A DNA stretch of 32,939 bases from Planctomycetota bacterium. Lineage in GTDB: Bacteria; Planctomycetota; UBA1135; UBA2386. A program made the position numbers and the translations under genes. The stretch is from positions 1-32,939 of the forward strand of contig JAQCBR010000038.1 of the NCBI GenBank assembly GCA_027621295.1. Reading direction: 5' to 3'. Positions 25,178 through 32,939 of the stretch are shown piece by piece. Each line of letters opens with the position of its first letter. Position 1 is the stretch's first letter. The notes beneath the pieces were generated by a model that saw only the letters and a program-made list of their open reading frames with translations, searched no databases and was not told the DNA's origin.

Positions 25178-26050
25178 CTAGAGCCCCCGCATCCACTCGG
25201 GTCGCAGTGGAATCACCCCGTCGAGCGCTCCCTGGATGGCCGCGACGATGTCGTCGCGGTCGCGCGGGAGTCGACCGCCGATCGGCAGCCGGTTGGATGC
25301 GTGGTTGGTCCGGAAGATCGCGTCCGTCGGCGCCGCGTGCGCGACGAGCGTCCGCAGCTCGCGCAGCGTCGTCGGGACGTCGGGCATCGTGAACAGCCCT
25401 TTCTCTTCGGCGCGCGCGATCGGCGTTCCGGGCACGACCGTCAGCGTCAGTGCGGACAGGAATCTCGGGTCCATCGCGGTGGCGAGTTCTGCCGAGCCTC
25501 GCGCGTGCTGCTCGCTGCGCTCTGTGCCGCCGGCGCCGAGCAGGAAGATCACGGACAGCTTCATGCCGGCGGCGCGCGCCCTCTCGGCTGCGGCGACGTG
25601 GTCCGCAGCGGTGCTGCCCTTGGCGATCCGCTTCAGCGTGACGTCGTCACCGCTCTCCGGGCCGATGTAGAGCAGGTCGAGTCCGAGGCTGCGGAGCTCG
25701 GCGAGTTCGGCCTCGGTCTTGTCGAGCACGTTCGAAGCCATCGCGTAGCACGACACCCTGCGCAGCCTCGGGAACGCTTCGCGGCACGCGGTGAGGATCG
25801 CTCGCCAGGTCGGCATGTCCATGACGAGCGCGTCGCCGTCGGCGACGAAGACCTTCTGAACGTTCGGTCCGAGCGCCCGCCCAGCTGCGTCGACGTCCGC
25901 CAGCGTTTCGTCGAGCGACCGCACACGGAACGCCTTGCTCCGGTACATGTCGCAGTAGGTGCACTTGTTCCAGCTGCACCCGATCGTCGCCTGCAGGATG
26001 TAGGAGTCGGCTTCGCTGGGCGGACGGTAGATCTGGCCTTCGTAGCGCAT
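25178..26050 (-). CDS. Radical SAM protein with CX4CX2C motif
   Basis: A 290-residue radical SAM protein. The cluster-binding motif is CSWNKCTYCDMY (cysteines spaced CX4CX2C instead of the usual CX3CX2C), as in a COG1032-type subgroup of small radical SAM proteins. It is followed by KVFVADGDALVM (SAM-binding), YIGPESGDDVTLKRI and the ERARAAGMKLSVIFLLGAGG beta-alpha segments. No auxiliary-cluster or B12-binding domain is visible. The start at ATG 26050 (MRYEGQIYRPP) matches the family; a longer upstream start at 26116 is unlikely. Reaction and substrate are unknown. It lies 98 bp from a divergent lipoprotein gene and is separate from the two-lipoprotein operon by 82 bp. Confidence 0.87.
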   Translation of the reverse strand: MRYEGQIYRPPSEADSYILQATIGCSWNKCTYCDMYRSKAFRVRSLDETLADVDAAGRALGPNVQKVFVADGDALVMDMPTWRAILTACREAFPRLRRVSCYAMASNVLDKTEAELAELRSLGLDLLYIGPESGDDVTLKRIAKGSTAADHVAAAERARAAGMKLSVIFLLGAGGTERSEQHARGSAELATAMDPRFLSALTLTVVPGTPIARAEEKGLFTMPDVPTTLRELRTLVAHAAPTDAIFRTNHASNRLPIGGRLPRDRDDIVAAIQGALDGVIPLRPEWMRGL

Positions 26051-26148
26051 CGCGGGTGTGGGCAGACTAACCGCGATGGACGGGGCGTCGCGGCCCGGCT
26101 CGCGGGCTCCCGGCATCTGCGCGGGCTCGCGCCGCGAACGAGCGCCCC

Positions 26149-26769
26149 ATGCGTGCCGCCCTGCTGTCCTCTGTCCTACTCTCTGCTTGCACCATGGTGA
26201 GCCCCGACGTCTCCGAGCCGAGTCTCCCCGGTCGAGTCTTGGTCGACTTCGCGAAGCCCGAAGAGGCTGGCCGCTGGCAAACCGTGCTCGACGGCGTGAT
26301 GGGCGGTCGATCGAGCGGGACGTTCGTGGTCGAGGACGGGCGGATGGTGTTCACCGGGGTGCTCAACACCAACGGTGGAGGCTTCTCGTCCGTGCGTCGT
26401 CCGGCTTCGGATCTCGGTCTCGGGACAGAAGCGGAGACGGGGATCCATCTTCGCGTGCGGGGAGACGGTCGGACCTACACGCTGCGACTGCGGCAGCCGT
26501 CCCCGACGAGCCGGCTCGCGGCGTCCTACCGCAGTCCGTTCGCCACGCAGGACCTCAGGTCTGCTGGGGATGCGGGCGTCTGGCAGGACGTCTTCCTCCC
26601 GTTCGCGGACATGGTTCCTACGTGGCGCGGCCGAACACTCGATCTCCCCGCGGTCGATCCGGGACGGGTCGATGAGATCGGGGTGTCGATCGACGACAAG
26701 ATCGACGGACCCTTCCAGATCGAACTCGGGGAGATCCGCACCTACCGCGCGGAGAGATCGAACCGCTGA
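26149..26769 (+). CDS. CIA30-family lipoprotein
   Basis: A 206-residue protein with a lipoprotein-type signal (MRAALLSSVLLSAC; Cys 14). The mature part reads LVDFAKPEEAGRWQTVLDGV, MGGRSSGTFVVEDGRMVFTG, LNTNGGGFSSVRR and VDEIGVSIDDKIDGPFQIEL, the hallmarks of the CIA30 (NADH:ubiquinone oxidoreductase intermediate-associated protein 30) carbohydrate-binding-like jelly-roll. Bacterial members are exported or lipid-anchored and are not assembly factors of complex I in a demonstrated way. Its function here is unknown. No ribosome site is obvious; the ATG choice rests on the signal peptide. Confidence 0.85.
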   Translation: MRAALLSSVLLSACTMVSPDVSEPSLPGRVLVDFAKPEEAGRWQTVLDGVMGGRSSGTFVVEDGRMVFTGVLNTNGGGFSSVRRPASDLGLGTEAETGIHLRVRGDGRTYTLRLRQPSPTSRLAASYRSPFATQDLRSAGDAGVWQDVFLPFADMVPTWRGRTLDLPAVDPGRVDEIGVSIDDKIDGPFQIELGEIRTYRAERSNR

Positions 26770-26914
26770 TCGGCGCTCAGCACAGGCCGCGGGGAGAACG
26801 TGGACACGATCGGTGAGAGGTTTCGATCGCGGTGGTTGCCCTGTGCCGCATGTGCCACCGGCTACGCGGAGCGACTGGCGTCCGACTGATACGCACGTGG
26901 GACGGCCGGCCTTC

Positions 26915-26942
26915 TTGACGGTCTCGGGATCGCGTCCACAAT
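26915..26942 (+). promoter_or_regulatory. Candidate sigma-70-type promoter for the Kelch gene
   Basis: TTGACG (26915-26920) is followed after 16 bases by CACAAT (26937-26942), a four-of-six match to the -10 hexamer. It would start a transcript about 70 bases before the ATG at 27022. The 252 bp between the CIA30 gene and the Kelch gene show no other recognisable feature. In a 70% GC sequence such a near-consensus pair is uncommon, but it is a single, untested match. Confidence 0.4.
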
Positions 26943-27021
26943 CGCGCGGCGGTTCGTGATCGACGCGAAGCCGCGGGATCGCCCCTCCTCGGCTCTTGGG
27001 CCTGTATCGAGTCCTCCATCC

Positions 27022-28629
27022 ATGCGCTTCTCCGCCCTCCTCGCGCTTCCGCTGCTCGCCAGCTCGGTCGCTGCGCAGTTCCCGCCTCTTCCGTCCGTCG
27101 CCCTCACACCTCGAGCCGCTCCGCGGGCCGCGTGGACCGCGACCGTCTCCGCGGGCACGACCGCGACCGGCTCGACGTTCCGGGCCGACGGCGCGAGCGC
27201 AGCGAGCAACGACACCCTGTTCGTGTTCGGCGGCTGCCTGAACAACAACACGAGCACCACGGTGAACGACCTCTGGGGCTTCAACGCCGTCACCGGCAGC
27301 TACACGCAGCTCCACGACGGGGTCGTCACCCTCGCGCCGCACGCGCGCGGTCGTGCGGCCGGCGCGTGGAACCCGAACTCGCAGCGTTTCGTGGTCTTCG
27401 GCGGTGACAACCGCGCGACCGGCCCGCTGCCCGCGGACACGCTGCTCAACGACATCTGGGAATACGACCCTGTGTCGAACACCTGGACCGACGTCACGCC
27501 TGCGGGCGGCTCGGCCCCGAGCCCGCGTCGCTGGGCGGCGATGAGCTTCGACCCGTCGACCGGCGGCATGCTGGTCTTCGGTGGAGACCTGGGCGGCGGC
27601 ACGCCGAGTGATGAGACGTGGCTCTTCATCGGCGGATCGTGGTTCCAGCTCAGCCCTGCGAACGTGCCGCCGGCTCGTCGCTTCGCGAGCATGATGTATC
27701 GGCCGGACTTCAACGACGTGCTGCTCTGTGGCGGCGACGATGCGGTCAACTTCGCCCCCGACGCGTACCGCCACCTGGACGTCTGGGTCTGGGCCGGCAG
27801 CAACTGGACGCTGATCAGCAGCTACGACTGGTCCACCCAGACGGGGACGTTCCCGGCCAGCGTGCTCGCGAACAAGGCGGTCTACGATCCGCTGCGCAAG
27901 CGGGTCGTGATGCAGGGCGGCCAGGGCGTCGCCGCGGGCACCGCCAACAACACGACCTACATCTACGGGACGTCGACCTACAACGGCTCGCCGACCAACT
28001 ACACGAGCGAGTTCGACTGCGTGACCAACACGTGGACGATCTACGCGAACCCGATCACGGGTGCGGCGCCGTACAACAACAACGACCCGGCCATCGGTCG
28101 GATCAGCCGCTACTACGCGGACTTCATTCCGGCGACGGGGAAGATCTACAAGTCGGGTGGCCAGGATCCGGCGAGGAGCGGCTCCCGGCCGACCTACAAC
28201 GTCTACGAGTACCAGGCCACGCAGATGGGTGACGCTACCGCCTACGGCAGCGGCTGCACGGGTCCTGGCGGGCCGCTGACGCTCACGTCGGACGGCGCGC
28301 CCTGGACGGGCCGCATCTGGCAGGGCACCTGCAGCAACCTCGGCGCTGGTTCGACCGCCCTCGTGATCTGGGGCTTCTCCACCTCGTCGCTGCCGCTGTC
28401 CTCGATCCTTCCAGGATTCGGCCAGCCCGGCTGTCTGCTGCTGACCAGCCTCGACCTGACTCTCGGCCCGGTGCCGTCGACGGCCGGCACGGTCGGCGTC
28501 TTCCTGCCGATCTCCAACAGCGCGTCGCTCGCCGGCGCGCAGCTGAATGGTCAGGTGCTCGAGATCAACGCCCCGACGACGGGCCTTTGGACCTCGAACG
28601 CGCTGACGCTGACGATCGGCGCGATGTGA
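27022..28629 (+). CDS. Exported Kelch-repeat protein with C-terminal beta domain
   Basis: A 535-residue protein with signal peptide MRFSALLALPLLASSVAAQ. About six Kelch blades follow, for example LFVFGGCLNNNT...VNDLWGFNAVTG, RFVVFGGDNRATG...LNDIWEYDPVSNTW, MLVFGGDLGGGTPSDETWLF and KIYKSGGQDPARSG. They would make a beta-propeller used in binding or as an inactive galactose-oxidase-like fold. Residues about 407-535 form a second domain beginning GSGCTGPGGPLTLTSD and ending LTTSxxx-like SNALTLTIGAM, with paired cysteines; this resembles a C-terminal domain frequent in exported proteins of high-GC Planctomycetota and the end of the FG-GAP protein in this window. An upstream in-frame ATG (26956) would hide the signal peptide and is not chosen. 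Confidence 0.86.
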   Translation: MRFSALLALPLLASSVAAQFPPLPSVALTPRAAPRAAWTATVSAGTTATGSTFRADGASAASNDTLFVFGGCLNNNTSTTVNDLWGFNAVTGSYTQLHDGVVTLAPHARGRAAGAWNPNSQRFVVFGGDNRATGPLPADTLLNDIWEYDPVSNTWTDVTPAGGSAPSPRRWAAMSFDPSTGGMLVFGGDLGGGTPSDETWLFIGGSWFQLSPANVPPARRFASMMYRPDFNDVLLCGGDDAVNFAPDAYRHLDVWVWAGSNWTLISSYDWSTQTGTFPASVLANKAVYDPLRKRVVMQGGQGVAAGTANNTTYIYGTSTYNGSPTNYTSEFDCVTNTWTIYANPITGAAPYNNNDPAIGRISRYYADFIPATGKIYKSGGQDPARSGSRPTYNVYEYQATQMGDATAYGSGCTGPGGPLTLTSDGAPWTGRIWQGTCSNLGAGSTALVIWGFSTSSLPLSSILPGFGQPGCLLLTSLDLTLGPVPSTAGTVGVFLPISNSASLAGAQLNGQVLEINAPTTGLWTSNALTLTIGAM

Positions 28630-28668
28630 CGCGCCCGCGCGGCTGGGGAGCTTCCGCCCGCGCGCGTC
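28628..28668. terminator. Convergent intergenic hairpin
   Basis: A 15-base arm (28628-28642) can pair with 28654-28668 with two mismatches, over an 11-base loop. The arms start in the stop codon of the Kelch gene and end 13 bases before the stop of the minus-strand esterase gene. It may act as a two-way transcription end. No T-run is present, so the call is tentative. Confidence 0.4.
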
Positions 28669-28681
28669 GGACCTCGTTCCG

Positions 28682-30649
28682 TCAGCGCGCGCGGGCGTCG
28701 ACGAGCTTCTTGCCGTTGCTGTCGACGTAGGCCTTGTGGCTGTCGGCCGCGGCCTTGCCGTAGTAGGTGTCGGCGTGCTTGGAGGCGAGCTTCTCGAGTT
28801 TGCCGGCCAGTGAGGCGAGGCTCTTCTCGTAGCGGCCGAGCGCGCGCTGCTCCGCCTTCTCGCGCTGGTTCTTGCCGGTGATCTGCGCGTTCTCGGCCTG
28901 GGCCTCGGCGAACGCCTCGTCGATCTTGGCGAGGTCCTCGAAGATCTCGGCGTAGTCCTCGCCGGCGGCGATCTCCTTCTTCACGTCCGCGGACTTGGCT
29001 TCCTTCGACCACGTCTCGTTGGCGGCGTCGAACGCGGGGATGCCCTTGAACTGCGCCTCGGTCTCGTCGACGAGCGTGAACTTCGCGTAGAGGTCGCCGC
29101 GCGCGCCGTGTGCCCGGATCTCGTCCATGGCCGCGTCGAGCGCGCTCTGGATCGGCTTCAGCTCTTCGGCGGCCTGCGCGCCGTAGAACGACCCGGCGTG
29201 CTCGGCCTGGAAGTCCTGGAGCTGCTTGAAGTAGGTCGCTGTCTTCGACTTGCCCTTCCGTTGCAGGATGGCCGCCAGCTGGTCGCCGATGGCCATCGCC
29301 TGCACCGCCGTCTCGGAGGCGAGGTCGGCGCTCCACTCGACCTGCTGCCGGTCGAAGTCCGGGATGCCCTCGAAGTCCTTGCCCCGCTCGCGGAGCTCGT
29401 CGCGCACGCGGCAGTAGTCGCCCGCGTCGAGGCTCTTCTCGATATCGCCGAGGAACCCGTCGACGAGACCTCCCAAATGGTCCTCGAGCTTCTCGGCCAG
29501 CTCGATCTGCTGCGCGTCGGCGCGGTCGCGCTCGGCGAGGTACTCCCGGAGCGCCGTGTCGGCTCGGCCCAACTTGCCGTCGACGATGGCCTTGAACACG
29601 GACTTGAGCGCGCCGTCGAGGTCGGACTCGCGCACCCCGGGCACGCCGCCGGGACTGTCGAGGATCAGCCGCGCCATCGCCTGGCCCATCGCCTGGCCGA
29701 TGTTCATGTAGGTCTCGGGGTTGCCTCCGTAGTGACCGCTCGAGCTGCCGCCCATGCTGAGAGGGTTGGAGTAGACGGTCGCGACCTTGCCCTTGTGCTT
29801 CGGGTACTTGCCGCTCTGGCCGTCGATGTTGAGCACGGCGTCGAGAATCTGCCCCTGCGGCCCGCCGCTGCCCTTCCGCGTCTGGCCGAGCGACGCGCAG
29901 ACGAACTTCGCGTCCGGCGCGTCGAAGTCGGCGCGCAGCGACTCGATCAGACAGAGCAGGTTCTCCTCGTAGCGCGCCGCGTGCTCGGCGTTCCGGAAGT
30001 CCTTGTCGCCCTGCCACCAGAAGAAGCCTGCGACCTCGAAGCGGCCGGCTCCCGGGTAGTGCTTGGGCAGCGAAGCCAGGACCTCCTTGGCCGCGGCGAC
30101 ATCGCCGTCGTACTGGACGCCCGCGTACCAGCCGCCGGACTTGGGCTTGCGCGGACCGCGCGGGTTGCCCTCGTAGCCTTCTGCGCTCGGCGGGAGCAGG
30201 TCGTAGCCGAGGCTCCGGTTGCCGATGCACGACTTCAGGATCAGCACCGGCGCGTCGGTGACGTGCCCCACGTAGTGCCCGATGCCCAGCTCCGGACCGA
30301 AGTTGCCGGAGACGGTCATCCACTCGTTGTTGTAGGTCTTGCTCGCGCCGTTGCCCGAACACATCACGCGCACGTAGCGCACGTCTTTCCGCACCGTCCA
30401 GCTCCCGTCTTCCTCGACGAGGTACGGGTAGAGACCCTTCTGGTTGCACGACGTCTCCAGCCCGTCGACCTTGCCGAAGCCGAGCATGTTGGACTGGCCC
30501 ATCAGGATGTAGACCTGGACCGGCTTGCTCATGTCCGCAGCCTTGCCGTCCGGCCGCGGCAGCGGGTCGGGCACCTGGACGAGGGAGAACGCGGACAGTC
30601 CGGTCGCGAGGCACGCGGCCATCAGCGACGTCGCAACGATGCCATTCAT
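28682..30649 (-). CDS. Exported sialate-O-acetylesterase-like (SGNH) protein with repeated helical tail
   Basis: A 655-residue protein with N-terminal signal peptide (MNGIVATSLMAACLATGLSA). Residues 43-330 are the SASA/DUF303 carbohydrate-esterase domain: VYILMGQSNMLGFG (nucleophile Ser53), GFFWWQGDKD (208-217, taking the place of the WxQGExD motif) and GHYGGNPETYMNIGQAMG (His306 candidate). Such enzymes remove O-acetyl groups from sugars. Residues 345-655 are charged alpha-helices with a repeated signature FEGIPDFD (426-433) and FKGIPAFD (534-541), and FYG/YYG motifs (488-490, 629-631), pointing to tandem domains of unknown function. ATG 30649 is supported by GGAG six bases upstream; longer upstream frames are noise. 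Confidence 0.85.
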   Translation of the reverse strand: MNGIVATSLMAACLATGLSAFSLVQVPDPLPRPDGKAADMSKPVQVYILMGQSNMLGFGKVDGLETSCNQKGLYPYLVEEDGSWTVRKDVRYVRVMCSGNGASKTYNNEWMTVSGNFGPELGIGHYVGHVTDAPVLILKSCIGNRSLGYDLLPPSAEGYEGNPRGPRKPKSGGWYAGVQYDGDVAAAKEVLASLPKHYPGAGRFEVAGFFWWQGDKDFRNAEHAARYEENLLCLIESLRADFDAPDAKFVCASLGQTRKGSGGPQGQILDAVLNIDGQSGKYPKHKGKVATVYSNPLSMGGSSSGHYGGNPETYMNIGQAMGQAMARLILDSPGGVPGVRESDLDGALKSVFKAIVDGKLGRADTALREYLAERDRADAQQIELAEKLEDHLGGLVDGFLGDIEKSLDAGDYCRVRDELRERGKDFEGIPDFDRQQVEWSADLASETAVQAMAIGDQLAAILQRKGKSKTATYFKQLQDFQAEHAGSFYGAQAAEELKPIQSALDAAMDEIRAHGARGDLYAKFTLVDETEAQFKGIPAFDAANETWSKEAKSADVKKEIAAGEDYAEIFEDLAKIDEAFAEAQAENAQITGKNQREKAEQRALGRYEKSLASLAGKLEKLASKHADTYYGKAAADSHKAYVDSNGKKLVDARAR

Positions 30650-31092
30650 GGTCACTCCGAGGTGAGCGGGGCTCGGGGTTGCAGGCCTGCCGCGGGCTGG
30701 CGCGGCAGGGTGGCGAGAGCGGGGCCGGCGCGGCGCGCCGGCACGACAGAAGATCGCAGCCCGGGCGAGGACGTGCAACTCGCCTGCGGCGGAGCGTCGG
30801 TCTCGGCGGGTGCGGCCCGGGTGCTCGCACACGGCGGCATCGCGTCACGCTCGGTCGCGCGCCTGCTCCTCGAATGCGCCGTCACCGTCGTCTCGCAGTC
30901 GGCCCTCGGGCAACTCGGCGTCGCGTGGAGCGGTGCGGATCCGGCGCCCGATCGGCGGGCGTGCGCGCTCCTGGAGTGAAGTGTGTTTCCGCCCGGCTCG
31001 TGGCCCGCTGCCGGGACAGGCTTGGACGAGGTCGCTAGGTTCGGCCGTCGAACGGTGCGTCGCGATGCGCCGCGGAAGAAGGGGAAGCGACC
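30650..31092. other. 443-bp intergenic region with two strong hairpins
   Basis: Between divergent genes. No gene is supported: an open stretch to about 30978 on the plus strand has no start and no recognised motif. The region near the SASA gene holds two perfect hairpins (30686-30709 and 30724-30742), which would lie in that gene's 5' leader or promoter. The right part precedes the zinc-ribbon gene and carries AAGGGG nine bases before its ATG. Confidence 0.6.
30686..30709. repeat. Perfect 9-bp inverted repeat upstream of SASA gene
   Basis: CCTGCCGCG (30686-30694) and CGCGGCAGG (30701-30709) flank a six-base loop. The stem is perfect and lies about 40-60 bases upstream of the minus-strand ATG at 30649. 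A second perfect 8-bp stem, GCCGGCGC/GCGCCGGC (30724-30742, three-base loop), is 14 bases further upstream. They could be an operator or a leader structure, or simply an effect of high GC. Confidence 0.4.
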
Positions 31093-32292
31093 ATGCTGAA
31101 GACCGTCTCGTGTCCACGCTGCGGGTGGACGTTCCAGGTCGGTGTCACCGCTGCGCACGCAGATCTGGTCTGTCCGAGCTGTGCGGCGCAGGCCGACTGG
31201 GTCGAGCCGTCCGCGCGCCAGGTGATCGCGGCGACTCGCCGTTCGTTCCACTCTTCGCGGCTCTGGCTCGGGGTGCTCGTGACGACGCTGTCGGTGTTCG
31301 CGCTGCTGGTTCTCGCGTGGATCCTCGCGGAGCTGTCCCGTGCGATCGGCAATGCCTGGGTGGCGGATCTCCTCCTGTTCGCGATCGGACTGGCGCTGGC
31401 CAGTCGAGATGTCCGTCCAGGACACGGCAGTGACGACGCGCCGTCCATCGCCGGTCCTCTCCCGGCCCTGGTCTACGTCGTGGTGCTGCGGCACCTGCTG
31501 TTCCTCGGCGAGAGTCCGGGCTTCGGGCTTCTGCTCCTCGTGCTCGCGGGGCTGCTGCTGGCCGCTGGGGCCGCGGCACGCGTCGACCAGGCGGCGCTGC
31601 GCGGCCGGAGGATCCCGACCTGGGGGCAGGCGATGGGTGAGGCCTGGGCCGGCTTCATCCCCGGGCTTCTCCCGGCGCTCTCCCTCGTGATCCTCGCCTG
31701 GCTGCTGGTCGGGCTCTTCGAACCCTGGCTCGGGCAGCTGGCCTCCTCGGTTCCGGTGCTCCCGGTGCTGCTCGGGATCCTGTTCCTCGTCGTCAACGTC
31801 CCCGTCGTGCTCTTCCTGCCGGTGGCGATCTGGCTGGCGATCTCGATCGGAGCCTCGGTCGACCGCCCGCCGGGAGGAGTGCTCTCGGAGACCCTGACCA
31901 GGATCCGGCGAGAGCCGTTCCGGTTGCTCGTCCAGTGTGCCGCGCTGACCTCGGTGGCGACGCTCGTCTTCGGCCTCCCGGCCGTCCTGCTGACGTTCGC
32001 CGTCGATGTCACGGCCGACAGCACGCTCGGCTTCGGGTTGGTGGACACGCTGAACAGCGTGCTAGGCCTCGTGAAGCCGGGCCCAGCGGCCTTCCTGGCG
32101 CGGGCGTGGGTAGTCCTCGTCGTCGGCGGGATCGTCGCCCTGCTCCTGGGTGTGTTCGTGGGACCACTCCTCGGCGTGGTGTTCAGCGGTGCCTCGGAAA
32201 TCGTGCTGAGCCCTGCCCCGCTGCCGCCGTCCTCCGAACGACCCGCCCCCGAGGCGCCCGCCAGCGACCACGACGCCTCGTGGTGGCGCTGA
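31093..32292 (+). CDS. Zinc-ribbon polytopic membrane protein
   Basis: A 399-residue protein. The N-terminus is an MJ0042-like zinc ribbon with two CxxC pairs (C7/C10 and C27/C30: CPRCGW...CPSCAA). From residue about 55 onward it has about eight hydrophobic segments, ending with a Pro/Ser-rich cytoplasmic tail (APLPPSSERPAPEAPASDHD). N-terminal zinc ribbons of this kind are very common in Planctomycetota membrane and regulatory proteins. No transporter or enzyme signature was recognised; the repeated FGLPAVLLTF and LLLGVFVGPLLGVVF-like segments suggest a DUF4013-type architecture but this is weak. AAGGGG nine bases upstream supports the ATG. The last residues precede the dnaE2 gene by 119 bp. 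Confidence 0.8.
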   Translation: MLKTVSCPRCGWTFQVGVTAAHADLVCPSCAAQADWVEPSARQVIAATRRSFHSSRLWLGVLVTTLSVFALLVLAWILAELSRAIGNAWVADLLLFAIGLALASRDVRPGHGSDDAPSIAGPLPALVYVVVLRHLLFLGESPGFGLLLLVLAGLLLAAGAAARVDQAALRGRRIPTWGQAMGEAWAGFIPGLLPALSLVILAWLLVGLFEPWLGQLASSVPVLPVLLGILFLVVNVPVVLFLPVAIWLAISIGASVDRPPGGVLSETLTRIRREPFRLLVQCAALTSVATLVFGLPAVLLTFAVDVTADSTLGFGLVDTLNSVLGLVKPGPAAFLARAWVVLVVGGIVALLLGVFVGPLLGVVFSGASEIVLSPAPLPPSSERPAPEAPASDHDASWWR

Positions 32293-32344
32293 AGGGCCGC
32301 GGGCCTGTGACCACGTCTCGGCCCGCGTCCGGGCATCTCCCTCA

Positions 32345-32378
32345 TTGACTGGAAGACATCCGTCCGCTTTCGTCTTCC
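32345..32378 (+). promoter_or_regulatory. Candidate promoter/operator in front of dnaE2
   Basis: GGAAGAC (32351-32357) and GTCTTCC (32372-32378) are a perfect 7-bp inverted repeat whose half-sites are 21 bases apart, two helical turns. TTGACT (32345-32350) abuts it and could be a -35 element, although the -10 region is weak. The layout is like an operator; since dnaE2 genes are usually under LexA in other phyla, a LexA-type repressor is one candidate. The sequence is not a known LexA box, so this is inference. Confidence 0.35.
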
Positions 32379-32411
32379 CTCCGGCGAGCGACGTGCCGGT
32401 GGAGTGGACCG

Positions 32412-32939
32412 GTGTCGAGCTACGTGCCGCTGTGGTGCAAGACGAACTTCAGCTTCCTCGAGGGTGGGGCGCACCCCGAGGAACTGGTCGCGCACGCGCA
32501 GGCGGTGGGGGTGTCGGCGCTCGCGGTCACGGACCGGGATGGGGTGCAGGGGATCGTGCGCGCTTACGTGGCGGGCAAGGAGCACGGCGTGCGGATCGTC
32601 GTCGGGTCGGAGGTCACGGTGGCGGACGGGAGCACGGCCGTGCTGCTGGTGCAGGACCGGGCGGGCTACGCGAACCTCTGCCGGCTGGTGACGACGGGGC
32701 GGCTCAGGTCGGCGAAGGGTGCGTGCGTGGTGGAGCCGCGCGAGGTGCTGGACCATGCGGACGGTCTGGTCGCGCTGTGGAAGGGTGATCCGGTCGAGGT
32801 CGGCGTGCTCAAGGATGCGTTTGGCTCGCGGCTCTACGCGCTGGTTACGCGGCACCGGCGTGACGAGGACGCGGCGCTGGAGGCGCGGGTACGCGCGGTC
32901 GCCAAGCGGCACGGTGTGCCGACCGTGGCCGGGAACGAG
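32412..32939 (+). CDS. dnaE2: Error-prone DNA polymerase DnaE2/ImuC, PHP domain (partial)
   Basis: The first 176 codons of a gene that runs off the right edge with no stop. GTG 32412 begins VSSYVPLWCKTNFSFLEGG, then AHPEELVAHAQ, VSALAVTDRDGVQGIVRAY and VGSEVTVADGSTAVLLVQDR, which is the N-terminal PHP (phosphoesterase) domain of C-family DNA polymerase III alpha subunits, with the SNFSFL-like and TDRDG motifs of the DnaE2 subgroup. DnaE2/ImuC carries out error-prone DNA synthesis past lesions and is normally SOS-induced, often with imuA and imuB, which are not to its left. GGTGGAG lies seven bases upstream of the GTG, supporting the start. Replicative DnaE1 is a less likely alternative given the short, direct N-terminus. 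Confidence 0.85.
   Translation, partial: MSSYVPLWCKTNFSFLEGGAHPEELVAHAQAVGVSALAVTDRDGVQGIVRAYVAGKEHGVRIVVGSEVTVADGSTAVLLVQDRAGYANLCRLVTTGRLRSAKGACVVEPREVLDHADGLVALWKGDPVEVGVLKDAFGSRLYALVTRHRRDEDAALEARVRAVAKRHGVPTVAGNE

Noticed and set aside
29108-30979. A long plus-strand open frame opposite the SASA gene
   Set aside because: Antisense to a well-supported gene; no motifs in the part beyond it (30650-30979) either.

Overview
The window is a GC-rich (roughly 70%) bacterial chromosome segment with dense, short-spaced genes on both strands. A DUF1553/DUF1501 gene pair, an MJ0042-type zinc-ribbon membrane protein, FG-GAP and Kelch secreted proteins, sulfatase-era style exported esterases and a C-terminal beta domain ending two exported proteins together suggest a Planctomycetota member, probably one of its high-GC lineages. 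This placement is inference from gene content; there is no rRNA or other phylogenetic marker in the window. No tRNA, rRNA, CRISPR array, insertion sequence or prophage was seen.

Layout. 1-1598 (+): the end of a DUF1553 protein and a complete DUF1501 protein with overlapping stop and start. 1613-5876 (-): a cluster of a TPR-sulfotransferase, an O-methyltransferase, a second sulfotransferase fused to a DinB-like domain, and a small DUF2892 membrane protein. Two of these genes have damaged 5' ends (a frameshift and an in-frame stop). 6124-8034 (+): a GAF-GGDEF-EAL cyclic-di-GMP protein. 8093-10663 (-): a 14-repeat FG-GAP/VCBS exported protein. 10810-12734 (+): a Ni/Co-type (NicO/UreH-like) transporter and a fumarylacetoacetate hydrolase (FAH) family enzyme. 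12747-16937 (-): a compact biotin operon, bioB, a bioF-bioD gene fusion and bioA, with overlapping ends. 17086-17431: a gene graveyard made of the tail of an esterase paralogue and an internally deleted tail of the FAH gene. 17451-19639 (-): an exported alpha/beta-hydrolase and a SAM methyltransferase.

19777-23051 (+): a DUF4956 membrane protein and a membrane-anchored protein of tandem carboxypeptidase-regulatory-like domains. 23073-26050 (-): a stand-alone HD (RelA/SpoT-hydrolase-like) protein, two overlapping lipoprotein genes and a radical SAM protein. 26149-28629 (+): a CIA30-family lipoprotein and an exported Kelch protein. 28682-30649 (-): an exported sialate-O-acetylesterase-like (SGNH) protein with a repeated helical tail. 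31093-32939 (+): a zinc-ribbon polytopic membrane protein and the PHP-domain start of an error-prone DNA polymerase (DnaE2/ImuC), cut by the window edge and preceded by a candidate operator.

The only complete pathway visible is the late biotin pathway (KAPA to biotin), with three polypeptides carrying four enzymes. Points most worth a second look are the mosaic remnant locus at 17086-17431, the sulfotransferase-DinB fusion in its small tailoring cluster, the BioF-BioD fusion, the C-terminal domain shared by the FG-GAP and Kelch proteins, and the inverted repeat in front of dnaE2.
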